Origin: Stemphylium vesicarium
Lineage: Eukaryota > Ascomycota > Dothideomycetes > Pleosporales > Pleosporaceae
Direction of reading: 5' to 3'
NCBI GenBank assembly: GCA_004380135.1
Contig: QXCR01000258.1
Coordinates: 1 to 28,543, forward strand
DNA: 28,543 nt
Part shown: one piece after another, positions 18,365 to 28,248 of the stretch
Layout of the letters: each line of letters starts with the position of its first letter
Position numbering within the stretch: position 1 is the first letter of the stretch
The notes under the pieces: generated by a model
Databases searched by the model: none
The model's input: the letters and a program-made list of their open reading frames with translations, nothing else
Told to the model about the DNA's origin: nothing
Position numbers and translations under genes: made by a program

Positions 18365-18694
18365 ATGGAAGATCTTTCGTATCCCGAAAGACCCGAGATC
18401 TCCGGATACTAATCATTGTGTCTAATAGTGATCTCTCTTGATTGGCAAATCAATATATGTCACGGTTTGGGGTCTCTACTGCTCCTGCTCTTCACCTGCT
18501 CGCGATTACTCATCTCAGTGAGCTACGCCTATATGGGCTAGCCTTGCTGACGGTCACTCACCTACATAAACTTTCCATAGCATCCGCAATACAACCTCAG
18601 TCCAATCCTTCAATTCTTCCCGCACTGCTTGCACTAACCTTCACAATATATGTTTCCCCATCTTATGTGCTCATCGACACGGACAAAACAAACT
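18365..18694 (+). promoter_or_regulatory. 5' flank of the FAD oxidoreductase gene
   Basis: Non-repetitive DNA of balanced composition. A hairpin (TCTTTCG-TATC-CCGAAAGA) lies at 18373-18392. Just before the gene are C/T-rich stretches (18598-18645) like those found upstream of fungal start sites. No TATA box can be assigned with confidence. A 93-codon open frame here (18442-18723) overlaps the gene in another frame and is not convincing. Confidence 0.35.
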
Positions 18695-20512
18695 ATGACG
18701 CTTCCTTCCGGTATCCTTGTTGAGGCGGAGGCCTTCACCAACTATGGCGGCTGGACTTTGGATTCCCAGTTCGAACTCGAGATGGGCTCTCCCTATCTAC
18801 TCGCACACGGTGTTGGTGCGCCTGTTTCAGATGCCACAACAACCGTTGCCGTCCCTTCGAGTGGAGACTACGTCGTCTGGGTCCGAGCAAAGGACTGGTT
18901 CCCTGGTCATCACCCTGGTCGATTCCAAATCTCACTCAACAATAGCAAGCTGAGCACTATTTTTGGTGCCAATGACAAAGACTGGAAATGGGAAGACGCA
19001 GGAAGAGTACACCTTCCAAAGGGCGGGACTGAGCTGGCGTTGCACGATCTTACTGGTTTCAATGGACGATGCGACGCGATCTTTCTTACCCAAGACTCTG
19101 GAACGCCACCAGAGGGCGGTGACAAGGTCGCTCGAACGTGGCGAAAGAAGCAACTTGGTCTCCCTGATATGCCAGCCAACGGTGGACATTTCGATGTTGT
19201 AGTGCTTGGTGGTGGAGTAGTCGGCTCAGCCGCAGCTCTAGCATCCGCACGACTTGGGGAGCGAGTTGCTCTCATTCACAATCGACCGCTTCTCGGAGGC
19301 AACGCTAGCGTTGAGATCGGTATTGGCCCTCGTGGTGTGAAGGGACCCTTTATTGATGAACTCATCCAGCGAAGTAAGAGCAATGGTGATTTGAATGCAA
19401 GAAACTTGCTAGAAAAGGAACCAAATGCGACCCTTTTCATGGAATACACCATCTACAACGCCACTACTACGGATTTCAATGTTGTGTCATCGGTTGATGC
19501 CCGTGACTCTGTCACTGGACGCGAATTACGCTTCACTGCACCGGTCTTCATCGACTGCACTGGGCGAGCGGTCTTTGGGCAGTTCGCAGATGCTGAGACT
19601 CTCTATGGCCAGGAGTCAATACGCCAGTATGGAGAGCGTATGGCACAACCTGAAGCAAATGAATTGCATCACGGACACTCCCTTTACTTCCGTACGGGTG
19701 ATGCTGATACACCCGTCTCATTCCCAGAAGTTCCATGGGCGCTTGAAGTTGCAAAGGATTTTGCCTCGCTTCAAGGGCAAAGCGAGAAGCCAGGGGTAGA
19801 TAATGGAGATGGTCCATCGCTCATGCCGCCAGACGTCACCACATCCCTGGGATGGGAAGTCCCGGCATCGCACTTCTGGGAATATGGCCAATATCTTGAC
19901 CCTTACACAAACGGCGAGCACATTCGCGATCATCTGTATTGCGCAGTCGTTGGGGCCTTTTACAACGTAAAGAGTTCTGATCCTCAGAAGTATGCTAATC
20001 TCACATTCGAGTTTCTCGCTTTTGTGGCCGCACAGGGGGAGTTCCGGCGTTACAAGGGTGACCACGTTCTCTCTGAGACCGATGTACGTCAGCACAAAGT
20101 ATTTGATGACGCAGTGGTCAAAAACGAAGGCGCCTTCTGCATGCATCACCCACCTAATCCAGATGCGAAGTACGACTTTCGGATTAAGCACTGGATGTAT
20201 GATGAGAGGGACGATCTCCCCTACGACATTCCTTTCCGTTGCTTGTATTCAATCAACATCGACAATGTATTGATGGCGGGGAAGCACATCAGCGTCACCC
20301 ATGTCGCCGGCTCTAACACAAAGTTCATGGCCAATGGTGGACAGCACGCAATTGCGACTGCGGCCGCAGCACATCTATGTAACAAACATCGCACAACCCC
20401 GAAAAGAATCGGCCAAGATCATCTCAAAGAGCTACAAGTTATCGCAAAAGCTATCTCTGAGCACAATCTGTATCCTCGAAGCCCTGTCTCAAAACCCAAG
20501 TCACTGTTGTGA
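18695..20512 (+). CDS. FAD-dependent oxidoreductase with N-terminal carbohydrate-binding-like domain
   Basis: An intact, intronless 605-residue frame. The ATG at 18695 is preferred over the in-frame ATG at 18650 because it has A at -3 and the conserved protein starts just after it (LPSGILVEAEAFTNYGGW). Residues ~1-140 form a beta-rich domain of the kind that precedes bacterial FAD oxidoreductases of the PF12831 (FAD_oxidored) group. Residues 168-195 are the Rossmann FAD-binding segment VVVLGGGVVGSAAALASARL, followed by LGGNAS, a hallmark of this group. The C-terminal FAD motif IDNVLMAGKHISVTHVAGSN lies near residue 522. The substrate is unknown; bacterial relatives often sit in polysaccharide-use loci. 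No signal peptide or membrane segment is seen with this start. It is the only intact host-like gene here, without RIP stops, in a RIP-rich neighbourhood. A polyadenylation-like AATAAG is at about 20554. Domain call firm; function and bacterial ancestry inferred. Confidence 0.9.
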   Translation: MTLPSGILVEAEAFTNYGGWTLDSQFELEMGSPYLLAHGVGAPVSDATTTVAVPSSGDYVVWVRAKDWFPGHHPGRFQISLNNSKLSTIFGANDKDWKWEDAGRVHLPKGGTELALHDLTGFNGRCDAIFLTQDSGTPPEGGDKVARTWRKKQLGLPDMPANGGHFDVVVLGGGVVGSAAALASARLGERVALIHNRPLLGGNASVEIGIGPRGVKGPFIDELIQRSKSNGDLNARNLLEKEPNATLFMEYTIYNATTTDFNVVSSVDARDSVTGRELRFTAPVFIDCTGRAVFGQFADAETLYGQESIRQYGERMAQPEANELHHGHSLYFRTGDADTPVSFPEVPWALEVAKDFASLQGQSEKPGVDNGDGPSLMPPDVTTSLGWEVPASHFWEYGQYLDPYTNGEHIRDHLYCAVVGAFYNVKSSDPQKYANLTFEFLAFVAAQGEFRRYKGDHVLSETDVRQHKVFDDAVVKNEGAFCMHHPPNPDAKYDFRIKHWMYDERDDLPYDIPFRCLYSINIDNVLMAGKHISVTHVAGSNTKFMANGGQHAIATAAAAHLCNKHRTTPKRIGQDHLKELQVIAKAISEHNLYPRSPVSKPKSLL

Positions 20513-21346
20513 ATGGCGTTTGTCACTTCAAGAAACCTCTACGTAGCTTGCTCAATAAGAAATGTGACTTTTTGACCATAAAAACTCTGTCGGATTAGAT
20601 CGACTGTAACGCAGGTATTGATGTCACTAGATATGAAGCAGACCAACGTGGGCGGCCTAGTAGCGAACCCTATGTCTAGATTTGTTAATAATTAAGCGGC
20701 TTGCAAGCGCTTCTATGGAGAGAAGGCATGTAGAGAGACAGTACTAGGGTGGGCAGGATATAGAGAGAGTAGTAGAGAGAGCATAGATAAAGGATTTAGG
20801 CTACTCAATTATGGCGGTATGGAATACTGTTGCAGTGTAGAATGCAGTGAAAACAAAGTGCATTATAACTGCGCTAAGCAGGAATTAGAGTATTGTGTTG
20901 TATCTAATTATTATGTTGTTGTGCTATTGTGGCCACCTTATAAAGGGCCACAATTAGGGTCTATTTATATAACGTATCTCTAATGCTAGTTATGATAGAA
21001 GGTGCTCGTGGAGGCGAGGGAGGAGCACTAGGTCAACACGTGGCACACGTGATATTCTCACCTTATAAACAATAACACACACCCTTATCCTATAGTTAAT
21101 CTATAATAAAAGTATAAACTTATCTATCTACCTCCTAAACCTTTAAGCGTATGTCTATAAGGTGTAGCTATTGTATAAACTCGATGTGCTTCTGTCGCGG
21201 AAGCATCTTCGTTATGCCGTTGGCTGGTATCTGGTTCGTAGATTTCCATTATACGTGAAGGCGGTGTTCCTCGACCTCCTAGTAGATCTAGCTTAAGTAA
21301 ATATTAATATACTTAAGCTTCGTACTAAGTTTATTCTACTCTTTTA
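20513..21346. other. intergenic region, no gene seen
   Basis: 3' flank of the oxidoreductase, then a GA-rich stretch (20715-20790) and a perfect 9-bp-arm hairpin ATTGTGGCC/GGCCACAAT at 20926-20954. Two CACGTG palindromes lie at 21037-21042 and 21046-21051. RIP-type TA enrichment starts after about 21060. 20894-21079 has LTR-like TGTGTTG...AATAACACA ends but no target duplication. A self-complementary CTTAAGTAAATATTAATATACTTAAG-type stretch is near 21290-21320. Confidence 0.45.
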
Positions 21347-21480
21347 TGTAACGGTTTGGGCCGTGCCCAGATCCACTCTAGTACGAGTTAGGATAGCTCA
21401 TGTACGGTTATCTATATATATAGCTTAGCCCACCTTAAATAGTTAATTTAGCGTAATTCTCCCCCTCTTATACTATTATA
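21347..21480 (+). repeat. RIP-mutated solo LTR of the Copia-C family
   Basis: Begins TGTAACGGTTTGGGCC and aligns along its length with the LTR at 5386-5538 (ATCCACTCTRGTACGAGTT shared). It ends TACTATTATA where the other ends CACCGTTACA, i.e. C-to-T and G-to-A changes. The first ~50 bp are almost unmutated. Flanks do not form an obvious target duplication. Confidence 0.82.
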
Positions 21481-21573
21481 GTTATAAGTCTAGAAGCCTT
21501 TAATTAATTACTATATTTATCTATTATATAATACTTAGTACTAGGAGTAAATATAGCTAAGAAGTTAAAGTAA
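21481..21573. other. short RIP-mutated spacer between two LTRs
   Basis: TA-rich, no readable feature. It ends with AGTAA (21569-21573), the expected left target duplication of Gypsy-2, whose right partner lies outside the window. Confidence 0.4.
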
Positions 21574-22029
21574 TATGAAGGTCCGTCCTTAGAGGGTCCT
21601 AGGGTTGGTTCTTGGGAATGAGCTAGGCGCGTAATAGACGAGATAAGTTAAGCATAATATAAAGATTAATAAATAACTTAAGAGTTAAAGAATTAAGTAC
21701 TAATTCTTAGATTTTAAAGTTAAATATAGCGACTATAAGAGTATACTATCTAGTAGCTATATACTTATATAATAGTTATAGTAACTCCTAATAATAGTAG
21801 GGTATAACTTCTAGTAATAGTTATAATAGTCGTAATTACTCCTAGCGATAGTTGCGGTAGTCGTAATCGCTCCTAGTAATAGTCCTTAGCGTAGTGATTA
21901 GTCACGTGACTACTGACTATCAGCGTTTTGCAGGATCGCTATCCTGGTCTTGCTCGTGCGGCGTGGTTGCGGCGTGGTTGCGGCGTGGTTGCGGCGTAGT
22001 CGTAAGCGTTTTAACTTTAGGTTATAATA
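21574..22029 (-). repeat. Gypsy-2 3' LTR (456 bp)
   Basis: The plus-strand start TATGAAGGTCCGTCC matches TGTGAAGGTCCGTCC (reverse complement of the 14099-14508 end) with one RIP change; the end AGGTTATAATA is a fully RIP-converted GGGCCGTAACA. The first ~205 bp match 28044-28248. The part from 21781 on is family-specific: a GTCACGTGAC site at 21901-21910 and an 11-bp GCGTGGTTGCG tandem repeat at 21961-22001 that is not RIP-mutated. Confidence 0.85.
21961..22001. repeat. 11-bp tandem repeat in the Gypsy-2 LTR
   Basis: GCGTGGTTGCG repeated three times and a degenerate fourth unit. GC-rich and RIP-free within an otherwise TA-rich LTR. Confidence 0.85.
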
Positions 22030-22044
22030 CTATCTTCCTCTTCT
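22030..22044 (-). promoter_or_regulatory. Gypsy-2 polypurine tract
   Basis: On the minus strand AGAAGAGGAAGATAG lies immediately before the 3' LTR start, where the plus-strand primer of reverse transcription is expected. This independently supports the LTR boundary at 22029/22030. Confidence 0.75.
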
Positions 22045-22210
22045 AAGAATTTGTCCTTAGATTATCTAATCTTAGTAGTTACTTAGCTTATAAGTAAGAT
22101 TACCTTATATATTATTATAAGCTCTAAAGTTCGCTATATTATTTAATTTTTATAAATATTAGATTCGCCTAGCTTAGAAAATTCTTAATACTAATTTTAT
22201 TTCTAATATT

Positions 22211-22674
22211 ACTTATAATAAGTATTTTCTTAATAATTACTCTTATTACGTTATGCTAAATTCGCCTCTTAAATGTGCGGAGTATACGCGTCTTAGCTAG
22301 TTATATATAAATACGTCGTAGGCCTCTTTAGATAAAACTCGCGAAGAGTATTAAGCGAAAGTAGATGCGGATAAAAAGTTGTTATCTAAAGTAATTGCGC
22401 GGTTGTTACGCAATAAGAAGATTCTAGCGTAGGCTAATAAGCGCGCATAAAGGAAGGCGCTCTACCTTGCGTTAGAACTAGAAGCGGAGGGTGAGGATGT
22501 TAACGCGCAGTCCTTGGATTATCTAGCGGCGTCTATCAGTATCGCATATTCGCTAATAATGTAGTCTACCTTAGGTAGTATAGATAACGCGGTTACGACC
22601 CTTAGTATTACTAGTCCTAGTAGCGCTAGTAGTACTAGTAGTAATAATATAGGAGCTATTAATAGTTTATAAGG
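22211..22674 (+). pseudogene. unidentified coiled-coil ORF, antisense within Gypsy-2
   Basis: Plus-strand frame 2 between the end of Gypsy-2 pol and its 3' LTR. After SPLKCAEYTRLS it reads a charged helix-prone stretch (KTREEY, KVDADKKLLSKVIARLL, RNKKILA, ALYLALELEAEGEDVNAQ), then SIAYSLIM-stop-STLGSIDNAV and a Ser/Thr-rich tail ending at a TAA. Internal stops are TAG/TAA where Gln or Trp would fit, so the unmutated form was probably one open frame. A CxxC-like start (second Cys now Tyr) may have bound zinc. I do not recognise the family. It runs opposite to gag-pol, so it may be an accessory antisense gene of the element or another inserted sequence. Confidence 0.5.
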
Positions 22675-22799
22675 TTTATATTTAGCTCTTAGGTATTATT
22701 ACTTTTAGAGTAGCCTAACTATTTAACTAGATATTCTTTACTATTACTTTATATTTAGTATGCGAGGAATTTCTTAACTTTAAATTTATTTTCTTCTTT

Positions 22800-23980
22800 T
22801 ATTTTATAGTAGAAGGTTTTCTAAAATAGCGTTTTAGGGTTTACTAGTTCTAATATATTAATATAGAATCTTAGATATATCTTTATATTAGGTAGAAAGT
22901 TAAGTATATAAGTAACTAGTCCTTTCTAATTAAGAATTAAAAATAGTCTAACCTTAACGTTATTAAGTCCCTTACTAGGTCGTATAGTGCGAAGGTTCTT
23001 TATAAGTAGGTAAACTTTATCCCCCCTCTTTAGCTAAGGTGCCGTTTTTTATTTCTTATTAATATATAAGATACTCTAGCGTTATACCTTTTTAAGTTCG
23101 CGTTGTAGCAACTCGTGTACTAACTTTAGCTTATTAGCTATAGCGATAGCTACTTCTATTTTCAGGCTTAGTAATGTTCGTATAAAGAGATTTAGGTGTC
23201 TCCTATAGTTTGCGTAGAACAGAGTCTGTCCTATAGACTCTGAAAGCTTATTGTTATAGGCTATCTATGCTATAGGTAATAGTGAAACCTAGTTATTCTA
23301 CTAGTAGTTAATATAGATCCGTAGATAGGCTTTTATTATGCAATTTATTCGTTTTATTTATTTATCTATTTGCGGATAATAAGCTATTAATAGCTTCCTT
23401 TTAGTACTAATTATAGTAAGTAATACTATCTAAAAGTTTAAAGTAAAGAGCTTATCTCTATTACTAATAATTAACTTTAGTATGCCGTAATATCTTATAA
23501 TATAATTATTAATAACGTGCGTAAGTTATACTGCCGTAAAATCTTTATAAAAGGCGATACACTTAGCTTACTTTATAAAATAATCTACTACTATAAGAAT
23601 TGCGTTATATAATACTTTAGTAATAGGGTCTCTTAAGACTAGTAGGCCTATAATAAAGTCTATAGAGATATCTAACTATAGTGTATTAGGTAGCTCTATT
23701 ACTTACATTTCTCTATAGGGTGCGTAGGTACTATATTTATTCTTCTAATAGTCTATGCATTTAGTAATAAAGGAGGTAACCTTATTCTTTATATATAGAA
23801 ACTTGTAGTTTCGCTTAATAAGTTCTATTATTTAAGTAATACTAGGGTAACCGTGTATAAGGTTATTATAGTATTACTTAATAATTACTTCTTATAATTC
23901 TTCTAGTACCTTATTAGTAACTTATATAACTAGGTTTAGCGTCTTTACTAGTTCTAATAATCTATCTTTATAGTATATAA
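22800..23980 (-). pseudogene. Gypsy-2 integrase
   Basis: From high to low coordinates: YSTYAPYREM, VIELPNTL, DISIDFIIGLLVLRDPITK (first catalytic Asp kept), NAILIVVDYFIK, GILKLIISNRDKLFT where the catalytic Asp of S-D-R-D is Asn (plus-strand codon 23460-23462), YYPQIDK-stop-IKRIN where the catalytic Glu of Q-T-E-R-T-N is Lys (23352-23354), AYLRIYINYQ, IAQIAYNN, then the C-terminal KRGDKVYLLIKNLRTIRPS and VKVRLFLILN-like region. Integrase would join element cDNA to host DNA; two of three catalytic residues are gone. Confidence 0.88.
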
Positions 23981-24049
23981 GTATCGCGGATTTATTAATT
24001 ATCTTTATTTCTATAATATTATATCTATAATATTATATCTATAGCTAAG

Positions 24050-25260
24050 AGTATTAGCCCTACTATTATCTTTTCCTAATATAAATATAATCTTAAACTT
24101 ATACTATCCTAATTCCTATAACTATTAAACTTATTATTTATTAAGTACCTTAGTAGTTATAAACGTAACTAAGTTCTTATAATCTAAGAATATTATAAGT
24201 TCTAAGTAACTCTTAGCGTATACTCTCTAATACTTTAAATAAGTAATAATAGCTAGTAGCTCCTTATTATAAATATTATAGTTTTCTTCTAGTCCTAAAA
24301 GCTTACGTAAATAATAGGCTATAGGATACTATTAGCCTTTATATAATTAGCTAGCATATCCTCCTAGTACAAGATCTAATAAGTTAGTCTTAAAGTATAG
24401 AGGTTACCCTAATTAGAATATATAGAAGCATAGTAGTGTTATACTTATAGTCTTAAGCGTCTAGAAGGCGTCTTCTACTTTCTTACTCTATATAAATAGT
24501 ATATCCTTTCTTATAAATCTTATTAATAGAATAGCGATCTTAAAGTAATCTTTAATAAACTATTAATTAAAATTTAAGAATTCTAAAAAGAATTATATTT
24601 CCTTAACTATCTTTAGTAGTAGCTATTTCTTAACTACTTTAATCTTTTCTTTACTTATACGTACTCTATTAGCTTATATAATATATTCTAAAAAAGCGAC
24701 CTCTTCCTTATAAAATTCGTATTTCTCTAGCTTAAGTTATAGGTTAAATTAGTCTAGGCACCTTAGCACCGTATAAATATATTTAATATATTCTTCTTTA
24801 TTCTTAGAGTAGACGAGGATATTATCTAAGTATATAATAATAAAGATATCTAGGTAAGCTCTTAATACGTTATTAATAAGTTCTTAAAATATTACTAGAG
24901 TATTTATAAGCCTAAAAGGTATAATAGTATATTTATAATACCTATATCTTATTTAGAATACTATTTTCTATTCTTTATCTTTCTTTATTTTAATAAGATA
25001 GTATCTATCTTATAGATCTATTACTATAAAGATTCTTACTTAAGATAATTAATTCTAAAGTTCTATAATATTTAGTAGTAGATATTAATTCTTTATTATA
25101 ATATTATTAAGCTTGCGATAGTCTACGCATATTCTTAGTAGTCCCTTCTTCTTTAGTATAAAGAGTATTAGGAATTCTACTAGTAAATTAGAGAGTCTAA
25201 TATAGCCCTTCTTTAAGTCTTTATTTAGCTACTTTCTTAGTACTTTAAGTTCTATCTCTA
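24050..25260 (-). pseudogene. Gypsy-2 reverse transcriptase and RNase H
   Basis: From 25260 downward: GYIRLSNLLVEFLILFILKK, LRICVDYRKLNNIII, FIVIDL-stop-DRYYLIKI (first catalytic Asp), RYRYYKYTIIPFRLINT, NVLRAYLDIFIIIYLDNILV where Y-L-D-D is Y-L-D-N (codon 24821-24823), then thumb and RNase H: FLEFLNFN, TLKTISIT, LYFKTNLLDLVLGGYAS where T-D-A-S-D is T-N-L-L-D (24383-24385), YPIAYYLRKL and NYNIYNKELLAIIT. These are canonical Ty3/gypsy blocks in correct order. Numerous RIP stops. Copying and RNA degradation would both be abolished. Confidence 0.92.
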
Positions 25261-25299
25261 ATAGTTAATATATTAGCTTAAAAGGTAAAGTTTTCCCTT

Positions 25300-26600
25300 C
25301 TTCTAGAATAATCTTATAATTCTAGAGTTAATACTTTAGTAAGGCTTTACTATTTACTACTTCTATAAAGAGGTACTTAAATTCTTTATACTTTTTTAGA
25401 ATATTAGAAGTTATATATTTTTCTAAAACTCTAACTTTATAATCTAAAAATATCTTACTAGTATCTATTAAGTTAAACTCTTATATCTTAAGACTATTCT
25501 TATATAAGGTTTACTATTCTTTAGTAATATTATAAACTTTTCTCTTATCTACTATTAAAATTAGTTAATATATAGGCTAGCTTATAATTACGTCTAATTT
25601 ATAGTACTTAAATAAGAACTTCTTTAACTTCTAGTTAATCTATAGGTTATATTTTTATAGCTAAAAAAGTCCTAATATAATATTATAGATAGCTAGTCTA
25701 AAGACGTCTAAGTCTATTCTTTCTTAGTACTCTTAGATACTAAGCGTTACGTTAGTAACCTTATATATAATCTTACTTTCTTCTAGTATTAGTTATCTAT
25801 TAGTAACTTATAGTAGGTAAGACTAATATTTCTATAGTAGTTAAAGTCTAGCTTTATCTACTATGTATACTAAAACATAGTTTACTTCTAATCCTAAATC
25901 TACTAAAGCATATATCTATACTCTATTAAGCTATACTAGTAGCTTAATAAATTCTAAGAGATTTACTATATTAATCTTCTTAGCTAGGCCTTCTTAGCTA
26001 TTTACTAGTCTAAAAAAGACTTAGCTCTAAATTTATAGAATTCTTTTATATTATAGTGCTTATCGTATACGCTACTTAGGCATATTTACTAGTTATACTT
26101 CTTATATTTATAGATAGAGTTATTAATATATCGTGTCTTATACATAGTTTATATCTAGATAATATCTTATAGGTCTTCGTAACTAGGGAAATAAGTATTC
26201 TTGCACTTATCTTATAGGTGCTTTAGGCATATATCTTTAATATATATATTTTATTCTACTTTATACTTAAGGAATCTATATACTCTTCTTAGAGACTATA
26301 TAGATCTCTTCTTTTCTAAGTAATAGGTCTTATAGAAGTTATACGTGTAACTAGTCTATAATAACTTAGTATAGTAGGAGTTATAAGGATTATACTAGTA
26401 CTAGACTATAGTATCTTAACTTATCTAGTTAATCTTTTATTTATCTTAAGATTAGTTTTATAATTATTACTTTTCTACTTCTTTAGCCTATAATAGCTTA
26501 TTATTCTAAGAGTATTATATAAACTCTTAAATATCTAGTTCTAGAATCTTAACTATCTAGCTATCTAATTCTATAGCGTATAGAGTTATCTCTTAGATAT
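25300..26600 (-). pseudogene. Gypsy-2 protease and gag-pol linker, RIP-saturated
   Basis: Located between the gag region and the reverse transcriptase, where the aspartic protease belongs. The DNA is so TA-rich that the D-S/T-G active site could not be read with confidence. The assignment is positional. Confidence 0.45.
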
Positions 26601-28020
26601 CTTTATTAGAAGGTATAACTATAGATTCGTTCTATACTTATAGTGCTTATTTAACTTATTAGAGATTCTTTAGTATTAATAGGAACTTCTTAATCTCTAG
26701 AGGAATATTTTCCTAATCTTAATTAACCTTATAGGCTAGATTATAGAAGTGCTATTATATAGTTTATAAAATATTTAGGGTTTCTATAGCATAGTCTACT
26801 AATTCCTTATTAAGATAGTAGAGTAGGCTATTAATCTATAGTAATAGCGACTCTATCTCTAGTAGGCTTACGTAGGGTATACTTAGTTAATATTTTTCCT
26901 TAAACGTAGCTATCTTATTATGCTTAGTGCGTAGTGGTTCTACTACGTCTTCTTCTAGTGTATTATACTTCTCGTTAGATGCGAGCGAGTTATCTAGGTA
27001 TTTAATTCTTATAATAGTAAGGTTCTTAATTCCTTTAAGAATACCTTCTCTACTATCTACTTAGTATTTAATTATAAGTTTTATAATAACTTCCTATAAT
27101 TTATTAGCTAGTTTACTAGCCTTTCTAAGTACGTTAACTTATTATGTAATCTTATTTTTACTACGATAGTCCCGTGCTATATAGCCTACTTTGCTATAGG
27201 TATAGTAAGTAATTAGCTTCTTACTCTTATTACGCTAAAACTTTAGCTAACTTAGTCTCTTATTAATATTATCAAGGTATATAGGCTTATAGCCATTCGT
27301 GGCGTATATACTAGGGACTTAAGGTGCGTAGCTTCGCTAACGTCCTTAGTTTAAGTATAAACGTTAAGGCTAGTATCTTAGTTAGTTATTTATAGGCCCT
27401 TAGATATAGGTTCCTTAGTTAAATAGTCTTTCTTCTAGTATAAGCTTATATAACTTATTATTAATTTAAATAGCTTTATTTATAAGTTTATTAAGTATAT
27501 TAAGATTAGATCTACTTTATATAAGTTCCTTACGTATAGTTAGCTTAAGACCTTATTAATATATCCGCATTAAAGCGTTATTATTCTAGTTAATAACTAT
27601 AGAGTATTATTAGAACTTAGTTATATAGTTAGTAGTAGACCTAGTCTATCTAAGCCTTTAAATCTTCTATTCTATAACTACTAATTCCTTAAAGAGTAAA
27701 AAGACTTCTTTTATTTTAGCTTTAAAGGCGTCTTAGTTATTAATAAGGTTAATATTATCTTAGTTATTAATGTTATTATCTATATATTAGCGTAAGATAG
27801 AGTTAGCCTACTTCTCTACGTCGCCGCGAAGGAAGGTAGTAGCCTATATAACTTTATTATTGTTATTAATTCTATTTCTTTTAATATAGAAGTATCTATT
27901 AACTTAGAGTAGCTAAGCTTTAAGCTTACTATAGTTACTATAGTATAAGTTAGGCTTATTACTATATATTAAGGTACGGGTGACATCTATAGTCGTATCT
28001 AGAGTATCTATTACTACGTC
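26600..28020 (-). pseudogene. Gypsy-2 gag with all zinc ligands changed to Tyr
   Basis: Minus-strand frame beginning just inside the 5' LTR: TTFLRGDVEK-stop-ANSIL and DNINLINN-stop-DAFKAKIKEVFL match the capsid region of fungal gypsy gag (W-A-x-x-x-L ... W-x-x-F-x-x-x-F). Then NKSKKLITYYTYSKVGYIARDYRSKNK (knuckle at 27166-27207) has exact C-x2-C-x4-H-x4-C spacing with Tyr at all four ligand positions: three TGY-to-TAY and one CAT-to-TAT. Downstream gag tail: LASNEKYNTLEEDVVEPLRT (26920-26980, a GC-richer patch). The start codon could not be fixed. Confidence 0.8.
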
Positions 28021-28043
28021 GCTTATTTTAAAGGTATTTAAAG

Positions 28044-28248
28044 TATAAAGGTCTATTCTTAGAGGGTCCTAAGGTTAGTTCTTAGGAATAAGCTAGGCGC
28101 GTAATAAATAAGATAAGTTAAGCATAATATAAAGATTAATAAATAACTTAAGAATTAGAGAATTAAGTACTAATTTTTAAATTTTAAAGTTAAATATAGC
28201 GACTATAAGGGTGCGCTATCTAGTAGCTATATACCTATATAATAGTTA
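28044..28248 (-). repeat. Gypsy-2 5' LTR, interrupted at 28248
   Basis: TATAAAGGTCTATTCTTAGA onward matches 21574-21780 with extra RIP changes. The alignment stops at a TA (28247-28248), where unrelated, unmutated sequence starts. The remaining ~250 bp of this LTR should lie beyond the right edge. Confidence 0.88.

Larger units (their letters stand above)
21574..28248 (-). mobile_element. Gypsy-2: nearly complete Ty3/gypsy retrotransposon, RIP-inactivated
   Basis: Bounded by a 3' LTR (21574-22029) and an interrupted 5' LTR (28044-28248). On the minus strand: gag with CCHC knuckle remnant, protease, reverse transcriptase, RNase H, integrase, the Ty3/gypsy order. A polypurine tract abuts the 3' LTR. 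The frame is legible at low resolution through about 5 kb with RIP stops throughout. The 5' LTR is broken by a pogo-like insertion at a TA. Confidence 0.92.

Noticed and set aside
18442..18723. 93-codon ORF upstream of the oxidoreductase
   Set aside because: It overlaps the start of the real gene in another frame and shows no family motif; more likely 5' flank.
20894..21079. Possible LTR TGTGTTG...AATAACACA
   Set aside because: No target duplication and no second copy in the window; short TG/CA ends alone are not enough.
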